From Thiohalocapsa sp. PB-PSB1 (GTDB lineage Bacteria > Pseudomonadota > Gammaproteobacteria > Chromatiales > Chromatiaceae): DNA of 64,000 nucleotides. Under the pieces are notes generated by a model. It was not told where the DNA came from. It ran no database searches and saw only the letters and a program-made list of their open reading frames with translations. Of this stretch, positions 1 through 8,988 are shown piece after piece (the stretch's first letter is position 1; the number at the start of each line of letters is the position of its first letter). The position numbers and the translations under genes were made by a program. The stretch lies in assembly GCA_016745215.1 (NCBI GenBank), contig CP050890.1, forward strand, positions 4,774,001 to 4,838,000, read 5' to 3'.

Positions 1-2
1 TG

Positions 3-575
3 CATCCTGATCAGTATGCGGTGCTGCCGCCCCTGTATGGCTACTCCCGTGAGGAATACGTCGTGTTGGCCTACAACACCGCCTCGACGTTGATCGAAGA
101 GGTCGAACGATGGCTGGATACAGCAGCGGGCAGGCAGGCGGTCGAGGACATACGGCCGACGCCGAGCCTGTCGGACAGACTCTTGTCCTGGAGTGCATGG
201 GGGAGCGCATGGGGGAGCGCATGGGGCAACCCCATGACATGGCTGCTGTGGGGGCTACCGGCGCTCGCGTGTCTGTTCATGGCCCAGACCCTAGCGTTGC
301 TGTTGTGTTGCTCCCGGCCCAGGAGCGGGAGTCCGACCAGCCATGCGCAGCAGACCAAGCTCGGAACCATCGCCGACACGCGGGATGCGGACGCCACGGC
401 TGCGTCGGATACGCATGCCGACACGGAACGACCGCAATTGTCCTATTCGCAAGATCCGACCTCTGCCGACAAGACCACCGTCGTCGATGAGACAAACGAC
501 GAGGACGCAACCGACCAGAATTCCACCGACCAGGGCTCGCACGACAAAGGGGGCAATCCGCCCGGCGTTGCCTGA
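3..575 (+). CDS. 3' end of an unidentified membrane protein (partial)
   Basis: The reading frame is open from the window edge, so the true start lies upstream and only the C-terminal part (about 190 residues) is visible. It has a soluble part with a Tyr-rich stretch, three tandem copies of a short Trp-Gly-Ser segment coded by a 12-bp repeat near 195-232, one hydrophobic segment (residues around PMTWLLWGLPALACLF) that reads as a transmembrane helix, and a polar Asp/Thr/Ser-rich tail. I recognise no family. The low-complexity tail resembles other Asp-Thr-rich linkers in this window and may be fast-evolving. A REP palindrome follows the stop by about 25 bp. Confidence 0.45.
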   Translation, partial: HPDQYAVLPPLYGYSREEYVVLAYNTASTLIEEVERWLDTAAGRQAVEDIRPTPSLSDRLLSWSAWGSAWGSAWGNPMTWLLWGLPALACLFMAQTLALLLCCSRPRSGSPTSHAQQTKLGTIADTRDADATAASDTHADTERPQLSYSQDPTSADKTTVVDETNDEDATDQNSTDQGSHDKGGNPPGVA

Positions 576-599
576 TCGGGATCGGGATACGGGCTCTCC

Positions 600-860
600 G
601 TCGCCCGCAAGCGGGCTCCTACCTCCGACCAACGCCCCTTGCGCAGATCACACCCGTGCGCTCGGCCCTGGGTAGGAGCCCGCTTGCGGGCGACCGTCGC
701 GATTGCCTCAGGCTCTCCGTCGCCCGCAAGCGGGCTCCTACCGATCTCGGCGCGGCAATATGCGATGTCATCTCTGCCGACAGCCCCAAGCTCATCGATC
801 GAAAGATGTGCAGACCAACCATGCGCTCGGCCCTGGGTAGGAGCCCGCTTGCGGGCGACC
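600..860. repeat. REP palindromes flanking the RAYT gene
   Basis: Four copies of the REP core lie at about 600-622, 672-694, 720-742 and 837-860, in alternating orientation. They form two inverted pairs. Between the last two is a 40-bp segment (778-817) that matches an internal part of the adjacent transposase gene with four mismatches, the same segment that spaces the large array on the other side. Nothing in this 290-bp stretch looks coding. Confidence 0.85.
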
Positions 861-868
861 AGACCCGC

Positions 869-1360
869 TCATACCCATCGCGCATCCCAATGCGGATAAT
901 CGCGGACCGACTGCACCAGCCCCGCGCGTACCGGGTTAGCCACCACATACCGCGCGACCCCTCGGAGATCCTCCTCTTGTCGTATCGCGTGGTCGTGATA
1001 ACCCTTCTGCCACATCCGTCCGCTCCGGCCAAGAAAGCGATTGATCTCGATTGTGGAACGAGACTTCACTCGCAAAACCAGTCGCGACAGATCGGCCTCC
1101 TTCAATGCTACAAGCCAGTGCAGATGATCGGGCATGACAACAAACGCCCAGGTTGTCGACCAATCCAAGGCGTCGACAGCCCGAAGCTCATCGATCAAAA
1201 GACGTGCACACCAGAAATTTCGGAATACCGGCCGCCTTCGGTCCGTCACCGTCGTAATCAGGTATATCTGCCCGGTCTCCGACCAACGCCCCTTGCGTAG
1301 ATCACGCCCATGCGCTCGGCTCTGGGTAGGAGCCCGCTTGCGGGCGACCGTGGCGGTCAC
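869..1360 (-). CDS. REP-associated tyrosine transposase (RAYT, Y1_Tnp/IS200-like)
   Basis: This is a single-strand DNA transposase-like protein of the RAYT group, which is thought to bind and mobilise REP palindromes. From the likely GTG start at 1360 it is 163 residues, normal for the family. The HUH-type histidine pair is in MPDHLHWLV (about residue 80) and the catalytic Tyr in QKGYHDHAI (about 121); the family end ANPVRAGLV is present. The native domain begins at LRKGRWSETGQIYLIT (about 1300), but no ATG, GTG or TTG precedes it before the first REP palindrome. Any usable start is therefore inside the repeat, and the frame stays open for a further 2.8 kb into the array. Flanking REPs on both sides give the standard REPtron arrangement. 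Function is known for the family; activity here is inferred. Confidence 0.85.
   Translation of the reverse strand: MTATVARKRAPTQSRAHGRDLRKGRWSETGQIYLITTVTDRRRPVFRNFWCARLLIDELRAVDALDWSTTWAFVVMPDHLHWLVALKEADLSRLVLRVKSRSTIEINRFLGRSGRMWQKGYHDHAIRQEEDLRGVARYVVANPVRAGLVQSVRDYPHWDARWV
1174..1213 (-). other. RAYT segment reused as array spacer
   Basis: These 40 bp inside the RAYT gene encode part of CARLLIDELRAV. They recur with two mismatches at 1432-1471 in the first array unit, with four at 778-817 on the other flank, and in every 165-bp unit of the array. The first unit shares the gene's GATCAAAAGA variant, whereas later units read GATCAGAAGA or GATCGAAAGA. Confidence 0.85.
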
Positions 1361-4300
1361 CTCAGGCTCAGCGTCGCCCGCAAGCGGGCTCCTACCGATC
1401 CCGGAGCCGCAACACGCGATGTCAGCTCTGCCGACAGCCCGTAGCTCATCGATCAAAAGACCTGCACACCAACCATGCGCTCGGCCCTGGGTAGGAGCCC
1501 GCTTGCGGGCGACCGCTGCGGTCACCTCAGACTCAGCGTCGCCCGCAAGCGGGCTCCTACCGATCCCGGAGCCGCAACACGCGATGTCAGCTCTGCCGAC
1601 AGCCCGAAGCTCATCGATCAGAAGACCTGCACACCAACCATGCGCTCGGCTCTGGGTAGGAGCCCGCTTGCGGGCGACCGCTGCGGTCACCTCAGGCTCA
1701 GCGTCGCCCGCAAGCGGGCTCCTACCGATCCCGGAGCCGCAACACGCGATGTCAGCTCTGCCGACAGCCCGAAGCTCATCGATCGAAAGACCTGCACACC
1801 AACCATGCGCTCGGCTCTGGGTAGGAGCCCGCTTGCGGGCGACCGCTGCGGTCACCTCAGGCTCAGCGTCGCCCGCAAGCGGGCTCCTACCGATCCCGGC
1901 GCGGCCATACGCGATGTCAGCTCTGCCGACAGCCCCAAGCTCATCGATCAGAAGACCTGCACACCAACCATGCGCTCGGCTCTGGGTAGGAGCCCGCTTG
2001 CGGGCGACCGTGGCGGTTGCCTCAGACTCAGCGTCGCCCGCAAGCGGGCTCCTACCGATCCCGGAGCCGCAACACGCGATGTCAGCTCTGCCGACAGCCC
2101 GAAGCTCATCGATCAGAAGACCTGCACACCAACCATGCGCTCGGCTCTGGGTAGGAGCCCGCTTGCGGGCGACCGTGGCGGTCACCTCAGGCTCAGCGTC
2201 GCCCGCAAGCGGGCTCCTACCGATCCCGGAGCCGCAACACGCGATGTCAGCTCTGCCGACAGCCCGAAGCTCATCGATCAGAAGACCTGCACACCAACCA
2301 TGCGCTCGGCCCTGGGTAGGAGCCCGCTTGCGGGCGACCGTGGCGGTCACCTCAGGCTCAGCGTCGCCCGCAAGCGGGCTCCTACCGATCCCGGAGCCGC
2401 AACACGCGATGTCAGCTCTGCCGACAGCCCGAAGCTCATCGATCAGAAGACCTGCACACCAACCATGCGCTCGGCTCTGGGTAGGAGCCCGCTTGCGGGC
2501 GACCGTGGCGGTTGCCTCAGGCTCAGCGTCGCCCGCAAGCGGGCTCCTACCGATCCCGGAGCCGCAACGCGCGATGTCAGCTCTGCCGACAGCCCGAAGC
2601 TCATCGATCAGAAGACCTGCACACCAACCATGCGCTCGGCCCTGGGTAGGAGCCCGCTTGCGGGCGACCGTAGCGGTTGCCTCAGGCTCAGCGTCGCCCG
2701 CAAGCGGGCTCCTACCGATCCCGGCGCGGCCATACGCGATGTCAGCTCTGCCGACAGCCCCAAGCTCATCGATCAGAAGACCTGCACACCAACCATGCGC
2801 TCGGCCCTGGGTAGGAGCCCGCTTGCGGGCGACCGCTGCGGTCACCTCAGACTCAGCGTCGCCCGCAAGCGGGCTCCTACCGATCCCGGCGCGGCCATAC
2901 GCGATGTCAGCTCTGCCGACAGCCCCAAGCTCATCGATCAGAAGACCTGCACACCAACCATGCGCTCGGCCCTGGGTAGGAGCCCGCTTGCGGGCGACCG
3001 TGGCGGTTGCCTCAGACTCAGCGTCGCCCGCAAGCGGGCTCCTACCGATCCCGGAGCCGCAACGCGCGATGTCAGCTCTGCCGACAGCCCCAAGCTCATC
3101 GATCAGAAGACCTGCACACCAACCATGCGCTCGGCCCTGGGTAGGAGCCCGCTTGCGGGCGACCGCTGCGGTCACCTCAGGCTCAGCGTCGCCCGCAAGC
3201 GGGCTCCTACCGATCCCGGAGCCGCAACACGCGATGTCAGCTCTGCCGACAGCCCCAAGCTCATCGATCAGAAGACCTGCACACCAACCATGCGCTCGGC
3301 CCTGGGTAGGAGCCCGCTTGCGGGCGACCGCTGCGGTCACCTCAGGCTCAGCGTCGCCCGCAAGCGGGCTCCTACCGATCCCGGAACCGCAACACGCGAT
3401 GTCAGCTCTGCCGACAGCCCGAAACTCATCGATCGAAAGACCTGCACACCAACCATGCGCTCGGCCCTGGGTAGGAGCCCGCTTGCGGGCGACCGTAGCG
3501 GTTGCCTCAGGCTCAGCGTCGCCCGCAAGCGGGCTCCTACCGATCCCGGCGCGGCCATACGCGATGTCAGCTCTGCCGACAGCCCCAAGCTCATCGATCA
3601 GAAGACCTGCACACCAACCATGCGCTCGGCCCTGGGTAGGAGCCCGCTTGCGGGCGACCGCTGCGGTCACCTCAGACTCAGCGTCGCCCGCAAGCGGGCT
3701 CCTACCGATCCCGGCGCGGCCATACGCGATGTCAGCTCTGCCGACAGCCCCAAGCTCATCGATCAGAAGACCTGCACACCAACCATGCGCTCGGCCCTGG
3801 GTAGGAGCCCGCTTGCGGGCGACCGTGGCGGTTGCCTCAGACTCAGCGTCGCCCGCAAGCGGGCTCCTACCGATCCCGGAGCCGCAACGCGCGATGTCAG
3901 CTCTGCCGACAGCCCCAAGCTCATCGATCAGAAGACCTGCACACCAACCATGCGCTCGGCCCTGGGTAGGAGCCCGCTTGCGGGCGACCGCTGCGGTCAC
4001 CTCAGGCTCAGCGTCGCCCGCAAGCGGGCTCCTACCGATCCCGGCGCGGCCATACGCGATGTCAGCTCTGCCGACAGCCCGAAGCTCATCGATCAGAAGA
4101 CCTGCACACCAACCATGCGCTCGGCTCTGGGTAGGAGCCCGCTTGCGGGCGACCGCTGCGGTCACCTCAGGCTCAGCGTCGCCCGCAAGCGGGCTCCTAC
4201 CGATCCCGGCGCGGCCATACGCGATGTCAGCTCTGCCGACAGCCCGAAACTCATCGATCGAAAGACCTGCACACCAACCATGCGCTCGGCCCTGGGTAGG

Positions 4301-4394
4301 AGCCCGCTTGCGGGCGACCGTCGCGATTGCCTCAAACTCTCCGTCGCCCGCAAGCGGGCTCCTACCGATCCCGGAGCGGCCCTACGCGATGTCA
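1326..4394. repeat. 165-bp tandem REP array, about 18 units
   Basis: A tandem array with exact 165-bp spacing: the motif AACCATGCGCTCGG starts at 1471, 1636, 1801, 1966 and so on to 4276. Each unit holds a REP core, about 28 bp, the REP core inverted, about 20 bp, then the 40-bp RAYT-derived segment. Units differ by a few point changes that recur in combinations, as expected from duplication and gene conversion. Because 165 is a multiple of three and the unit has few stops, several frames stay open for over 3 kb on both strands. I treat those as artefacts and not as proteins. Confidence 0.95.
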
Positions 4395-4842
4395 TTTCTG
4401 GGGTTCATGGTGTTCGACGGTATCGCTTATCCCAATCCCGATCAAGTCGCGCTGGGGTATCCTCGGTTGATTCGTTGAGAAGACACTGGCCTAGAGCTAT
4501 TCTCCCAGGCAAGGCGCGGCGCTTGCGTCCGCTCCGCTGGCATCAGTTGCCGGGTCGCCCTAAGCGGGCTCCTACGCCGACCGGCTCCCAGGGCTGGCCA
4601 AGGTCCACTTGCAGGCGAGGCGCCTTGGCCCCTCTGCGGTGAATCCTTACATTCTTTGCAGGCAGCACCCCCAGCAGGGCAAGTTAAGGCGTTGTTACAG
4701 CAGCAGACTATCTGGGGATACCTCAGAACTCAGCCCCGATACGGTATCCTGCTCATCCAGCAAGCGCCGAGACGGCGTATGCTTGCGCTCAGGGGCGGTG
4801 AACGCGCTCACCGCCAGTCAATCGCAATCAGGAGATCGAATT
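4395..4842 (+). other. Intergenic stretch before the DUF4139 gene
   Basis: No gene is visible in about 450 bp. It contains one degenerate REP (4554-4576, with the centre of the palindrome altered), a short copy of the TGCGGTGAATCC repeat end seen in the next array, and at its right end the ribosome binding site AGGAG (4830-4834) of the following gene. The promoter of that gene should lie here, but I see no convincing -35/-10 pair. Confidence 0.5.
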
Positions 4843-6462
4843 ATGAGGTCGCGTCATCGCCTAACTGCCGGGCTGTTTGCCCCGATGCTGCTTATGCTCG
4901 GCTTTCCGTTCAGCGTTCAATTCGCCATGAGTCAATCCAACGAGCCCAATACAGATCAGGCCGCAAATCCAATGACAAACCCAGCCTTGGAGCAAGCCGA
5001 CAGCCCATCGGGCAATCAGCCACAGGAACGCCAGGCCGACCCGGAAGCGGCCGAATTGCGCAGCAACCTGGAGGATCAGCAGGCAGTGGCGGTGACCATC
5101 TATAACCAGGATCTGGCGCTGGTCAAGGACCAACGCCAGCTGAGTTTGCCCGCCGGGCGCGTGGATCTGGCATTTCGCGACGTCAGCGCCCGCATTCGCC
5201 CGCAGACCGCATTGTTGCGGGATGTGGACGGCGGCGAGCTGGTGGTCATCGAACAGAATTTCGATTTCGATCTGTTGACACCGGAAAAATTGCTGGAAAA
5301 GTACGTCGGTCGCCAGGTGGGATTGATCAGAACCCATCCCACCACCGGCGAACAGACCGAGGAGCAGGCCACCGTGCTGGCCGCCAGTAACGGCGTGGTC
5401 CTGCGCATCGGCGACCGCATCGAGACCGGCAGCTTCGACAAGTCCGTCGGCGGATTGCCGGTCGGCCTCGGCGGGCGCATCGTCTATCGCGACATTCCAT
5501 CCAATCTGCGCGATCGTCCAACCCTGGTGTTGACATTGAACCTGGGCCAGGATGCCGCCGACCAGGAGAAACGCACATTGGAGCTGAGCTACCTGACCGG
5601 CGGCCTGAGCTGGCAGGCAGACTATGTGGGCGAACTGGGGCCGAATGAACAACAGCTGGATCTGACCGGCTGGGTCACATTGGAGAACCGCAGCGGCACC
5701 AGCTATCGCAATGCCAAATTGCAATTGGTTGCCGGCGAGGTCAATCAGGTACAGCCGGACGTGCTGATGGAGAGCGCGCCCCCGATGGCGCGTGCCATGG
5801 CCGCGCCACCCCCACCGATGGCCGAGGAGGCGCTGTTCGAATATCACCTGTACACCCTGGGCTTTCCGACCACCATTGCCGACAATCAATCCAAACAGGT
5901 CTCGCTGCTGAACGCTCCCGACGTGACGGTGGACAAGGAATTGCTGATCAGCGGCAGTCAGGCGGGCTTTCGGCAGCAGCGTCAAGGCCTGACCGAGGAT
6001 CTGGATGTCAACGTCTATTTGACCTTGGCGAACAACGCCGCGTCCAATCTCGGCATGCCGCTGCCGGCCGGAGTGGTGCGTATCTACAAGCGCGATACCG
6101 GCGGCAACGTGCAGTTCATCGGCGAGGACCGCATCGACCACACGCCGAAAAACGAGACCCTAAGGCTGCTGCTGGGCAAGTCCTTCGACATCAGTGCCGA
6201 CAAAAAACAAACCGAGTTCAAAAAGCGCTCCGGCACCGGCCCCTGGCAGTACGAGTTCGAAAGTGCCTATGAAATCGAGGTGCGCAATGCCAAACCCGAG
6301 CCGCAGAAGGTCATTTTACGCGAGACCATCGGTGGCGACTGGAGCATGCTCAACGAGAGCATCCCCCACGACAAGGTCAATGCGCGTACCGCTGAATGGA
6401 GGATGGAGATTCCCGCCGAGGGCAAGAGTCTGTTGACCTATCGGGTGCGGGTGCGGTTCTGA
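4843..6462 (+). CDS. Secreted DUF4139 domain-containing protein
   Basis: A 539-residue protein of unknown function. The start ATG at 4843 has AGGAG eight bases upstream and opens an N-terminal signal sequence (residues 1 to about 32, hydrophobic core LFAPMLLMLGFPFSVQF). A Gln/Asn/Pro-rich linker follows to about residue 75, then an N-terminal beta-rich part starting AVAVTIYNQDLALVKDQ, and the DUF4139 domain from about residue 200 to the end. A Pro/Met/Ala-rich loop sits near residue 320. DUF4139 proteins are predicted exported beta-sheet proteins and no enzymatic role is established. The gene stands alone between two repeat arrays, so its context gives no clue to its job. Confidence 0.85.
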   Translation: MRSRHRLTAGLFAPMLLMLGFPFSVQFAMSQSNEPNTDQAANPMTNPALEQADSPSGNQPQERQADPEAAELRSNLEDQQAVAVTIYNQDLALVKDQRQLSLPAGRVDLAFRDVSARIRPQTALLRDVDGGELVVIEQNFDFDLLTPEKLLEKYVGRQVGLIRTHPTTGEQTEEQATVLAASNGVVLRIGDRIETGSFDKSVGGLPVGLGGRIVYRDIPSNLRDRPTLVLTLNLGQDAADQEKRTLELSYLTGGLSWQADYVGELGPNEQQLDLTGWVTLENRSGTSYRNAKLQLVAGEVNQVQPDVLMESAPPMARAMAAPPPPMAEEALFEYHLYTLGFPTTIADNQSKQVSLLNAPDVTVDKELLISGSQAGFRQQRQGLTEDLDVNVYLTLANNAASNLGMPLPAGVVRIYKRDTGGNVQFIGEDRIDHTPKNETLRLLLGKSFDISADKKQTEFKKRSGTGPWQYEFESAYEIEVRNAKPEPQKVILRETIGGDWSMLNESIPHDKVNARTAEWRMEIPAEGKSLLTYRVRVRF

Positions 6463-6529
6463 TCCTCGAGGTTGCCGGGTTGCATGCCCGGCGGCTCTGC
6501 CGCCGGCGCCAATGCACCGGATACAAACG

Positions 6530-7430
6530 ATTGGGTTCACCGCGGAGACGCAGAGAACGCAGAGAAGAGCATGCATTCGCCTGGCCCCTCTGCGAACTCT
6601 GCGCCTCTGCGGTGCATCTTTGCAGTTGTTGAAGGCAGCACCCTTCTCCGGGGATAAGACGCCGCGCTTGCATCCGATCCGCTGGCATCACCTGCCAGGT
6701 CGCCCGCAAGCGGGCTCCTACGTCGTCCGACTTCTACGGCTGGGAATGTTCGGCTATGCGACCGGAATGAAGTTGGATTCACCGCGGAGACGCAGAGAAG
6801 AGCATGCTTTCGCCTGGCCCCTCTGCGAACTCTGCGCCTCTGCGGTGCATCTTTGCAGTTGTTGAAGGCAGCACCCTTCTCCGGGGATAAGACGCCGCGC
6901 TTGCATCCGATCCGCTGGCATCACCTGCCAGGTCGCCCGCAAGCGGGCTCCTACGTCGTCCGACTTCTACGGCTGGGAATGTTCGGCTATGCGACCGGAA
7001 TGAAGTTGGATTCACCGCGGAGACGCAGAGAAGAGCATGCATTCGCCTGGCCCCTCTGCGAACTCTGCGCCTCTGCGGTGAATCCTTGCAGTTGTCGAAG
7101 GCAGCACCCTTCTCCGGGGATAAGACGCCGCGCTTGCGTCCGATCCGCTGGCATCACCTGCCAGGTCGCCCGCAAGCGGGCTCCTACGTCGTCCGACTTC
7201 TACGGCTGGGAATGTTCGGCTATGCGACCGGAATGAAGTTGGATTCACCGCGGAGACGCAGAGAAGAGCATGCATTCGCCTGGCCCCTCTGCGAACTCTG
7301 CGCCTCTGCGGTGCATCTTTGCAGTTGTTGAAGGCAGCACCCTTCTCCGGGGATAAGACGCCGCGCTTGCATCCGATCCGCTGGCATCACCTGCCAGGTC
7401 GCCCGCAAGCGGGCTCCTACGTCGTCCAAA
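6530..7430. repeat. 233-bp tandem repeat, about 3.9 units
   Basis: The phrase AGTTGGATTCACCGCGGAGA recurs at 6771, 7004 and 7237, a 233-bp period, with a diverged first copy near 6530. Each unit combines the dispersed CCGCGGAGACGCAGAG...CTCTGCG inverted repeat with one REP core (for example 6693-6715). The unit is not a multiple of three. No gene is supported in 6463-7529. Confidence 0.9.
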
Positions 7431-7529
7431 TCCCACGGCTGGTGAAGTTTTGCATCCGAGATTGCCAGGTCAGCCGGCGCGGGCGTAAAATCCAGCCGCA
7501 ATGCATCGATTAGGCACTCTCCCGGCCGG

Positions 7530-7700
7530 ATGACCCTCGATATCAATCAATTGACCGCTTTAGCCCCGGATCAGCCGTCATTGCAGGCGGCCAACACATT
7601 GCTCCAGCCCGCGAAGTGGCCGACTCGGGCGCTGGGCGACGGGCTTGTCTGGGGCGAATGTCAGGGCTCCGGGGCCAATCCCTACCGCACCGTCTTCGAT
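7530..7700 (+). pseudogene. N-terminal remnant of a SWIM zinc-finger protein
   Basis: From ATG at 7530 the frame gives about 55 residues that match my memory of the N-terminus of bacterial SWIM zinc-finger proteins, especially VWGECQGSGANPYRT. The Cys/His zinc-binding segment that should follow (CSCPSRKFPCKH in the family) is missing: the frame runs into unrelated residues and then into the leader of the next gene. I read this as a 3'-truncated relic left by a deletion that brought the SGNH gene close by. Confidence 0.6.
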
Positions 7701-7773
7701 CCGCAGGAGAGGCCCAGAGGCAGTTGGATTTCTCAACCATTTGCAACCAAGCCCGGCACAGGCAGGTTTACCC

Positions 7774-8988
7774 TTGTACCGCTCCCTTCTGCTCGCCGTC
7801 GCCGCGACCCTGATTGCCCTGTTGCTTGGTGAAATCGGCCTGCGCCTTGCCGGCCAATCCTATTATTGGGCGTTTTCGAAGCGCCCCGACCCGGTGCTCG
7901 GCTGGCGTCCGCCGCCAGACAGCGCAGCCTGGCAGCGGTTCGAAGGGCGCGCGCTGGTGGAGACCAACGCGCTCGGGTTTCGCGATCTCGACCACAGGCT
8001 GACCAAGCCTGCGGGCAGCCTGCGGATCGCCGTGCTCGGCGACTCTTTCACCGAGGCGGTTCAGGTCGCGTTGCAGCAGACCTGGTGGCGCAGAATGGCG
8101 GCGCAATTGAACAGCGCTGGCTGTCCCGGGATTGCCCCCAGGACTGCCCCCGGGGATGCCCCTAGGTCCACCGAAGTGCTCAGCTTCGCAGTCAGCGGCT
8201 ACAGCACGGCGCAAGCGCTGCTCGCTTGGAGAGCCCATGCCAGGCAGTTCTCCCCCGACGTGGTGATCCTTGCGTTGTTCATCGGCAATGATCTGAACGA
8301 GAACGTCCGCGCGCTCGATTCCGAACCCCTGAGACCCTACCTCGTGCCGGCGCGCGACGGCATGCGCCTGGACGACGGATTTCTGCGCTCGCCGGAGTAC
8401 CGCTCGGCGACGCGCCGCGCGGGCCGGGCACTGCAATGGCTGCGGGAGCAATCCAGGATCGCCCAACTCCTGATACAGGCTCGCGATGCCGCGCGCATGG
8501 CGAGCCTGGCGGCGTCCAACCCGGAGCAGCACAGCGCTCCCCAAGAGCCCGGGGTGGACAATGCGCTCTACCAGCCGCCGAACAGCCCGGCCTGGGAAGC
8601 TGCCTGGCAGACCATGCAAGGGATCCTGGCGGCCTTCTCCGAAGAGACGCGCGCCGCTGCTGCCGAACCGCTGTTGATGTTGATCGGCACCGGCGCACAG
8701 GTGCATCCGGACAGCGCGGGCAGGGCGCGATTTGCCGCCGCCCTCGGCCTGGAGGATCTGGGCTATCCGGTGCGCCGACTGCTGGACATCGCCCATGCTC
8801 ATCGCATCCCGGTGCTCAACCTGCCGGCGCGCTGGACGCAGCCCAGCGACCAACCCCCGGTGTTCTTCCACGGGCTGCCCGGGAGCATGCCCGGCTTCGG
8901 CCATTGGAACGCAAACGGACACCGGGCGGCCGGCGAGGCGGCAGCAGAGCTGATCTGTTGGCTGAGGAGCCGACCGCCGCCGGGATAA
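7774..8988 (+). CDS. SGNH/GDSL-type hydrolase, membrane-anchored
   Basis: A 404-residue protein from a TTG start at 7774, chosen because GGCAGG lies just upstream and the protein then opens directly with its membrane helix (YRSLLLAVAATLIALLLGEI). An in-frame ATG at 7645 exists but lies inside the SWIM remnant. The SGNH catalytic blocks are visible: block I GDSFTEAV (Ser), the GND block in LFIGNDLNEN (Asn), and a C-terminal GHWNANGHR carrying the likely catalytic His. Such anchored SGNH proteins often act on acyl groups of cell-surface glycans, but the substrate here cannot be told. Confidence 0.8.
   Translation: MYRSLLLAVAATLIALLLGEIGLRLAGQSYYWAFSKRPDPVLGWRPPPDSAAWQRFEGRALVETNALGFRDLDHRLTKPAGSLRIAVLGDSFTEAVQVALQQTWWRRMAAQLNSAGCPGIAPRTAPGDAPRSTEVLSFAVSGYSTAQALLAWRAHARQFSPDVVILALFIGNDLNENVRALDSEPLRPYLVPARDGMRLDDGFLRSPEYRSATRRAGRALQWLREQSRIAQLLIQARDAARMASLAASNPEQHSAPQEPGVDNALYQPPNSPAWEAAWQTMQGILAAFSEETRAAAAEPLLMLIGTGAQVHPDSAGRARFAAALGLEDLGYPVRRLLDIAHAHRIPVLNLPARWTQPSDQPPVFFHGLPGSMPGFGHWNANGHRAAGEAAAELICWLRSRPPPG

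Noticed and set aside
1326..4394. CRISPR array
   Set aside because: The units are identical end to end, including the spacers; there are no unique spacers and no cas genes.
1134..4642. Two plus-strand open frames of about 1050-1110 codons across the 165-bp array
   Set aside because: They come from a 165-bp repeat (a multiple of three) without stops. Their composition is Ala/Arg/Pro/Ser-rich without domains, and three frames are open at once.
4861..6141. A 426-codon minus-strand frame opposite the DUF4139 gene
   Set aside because: It is an antisense shadow of a well-supported gene with signal peptide and ribosome binding site.
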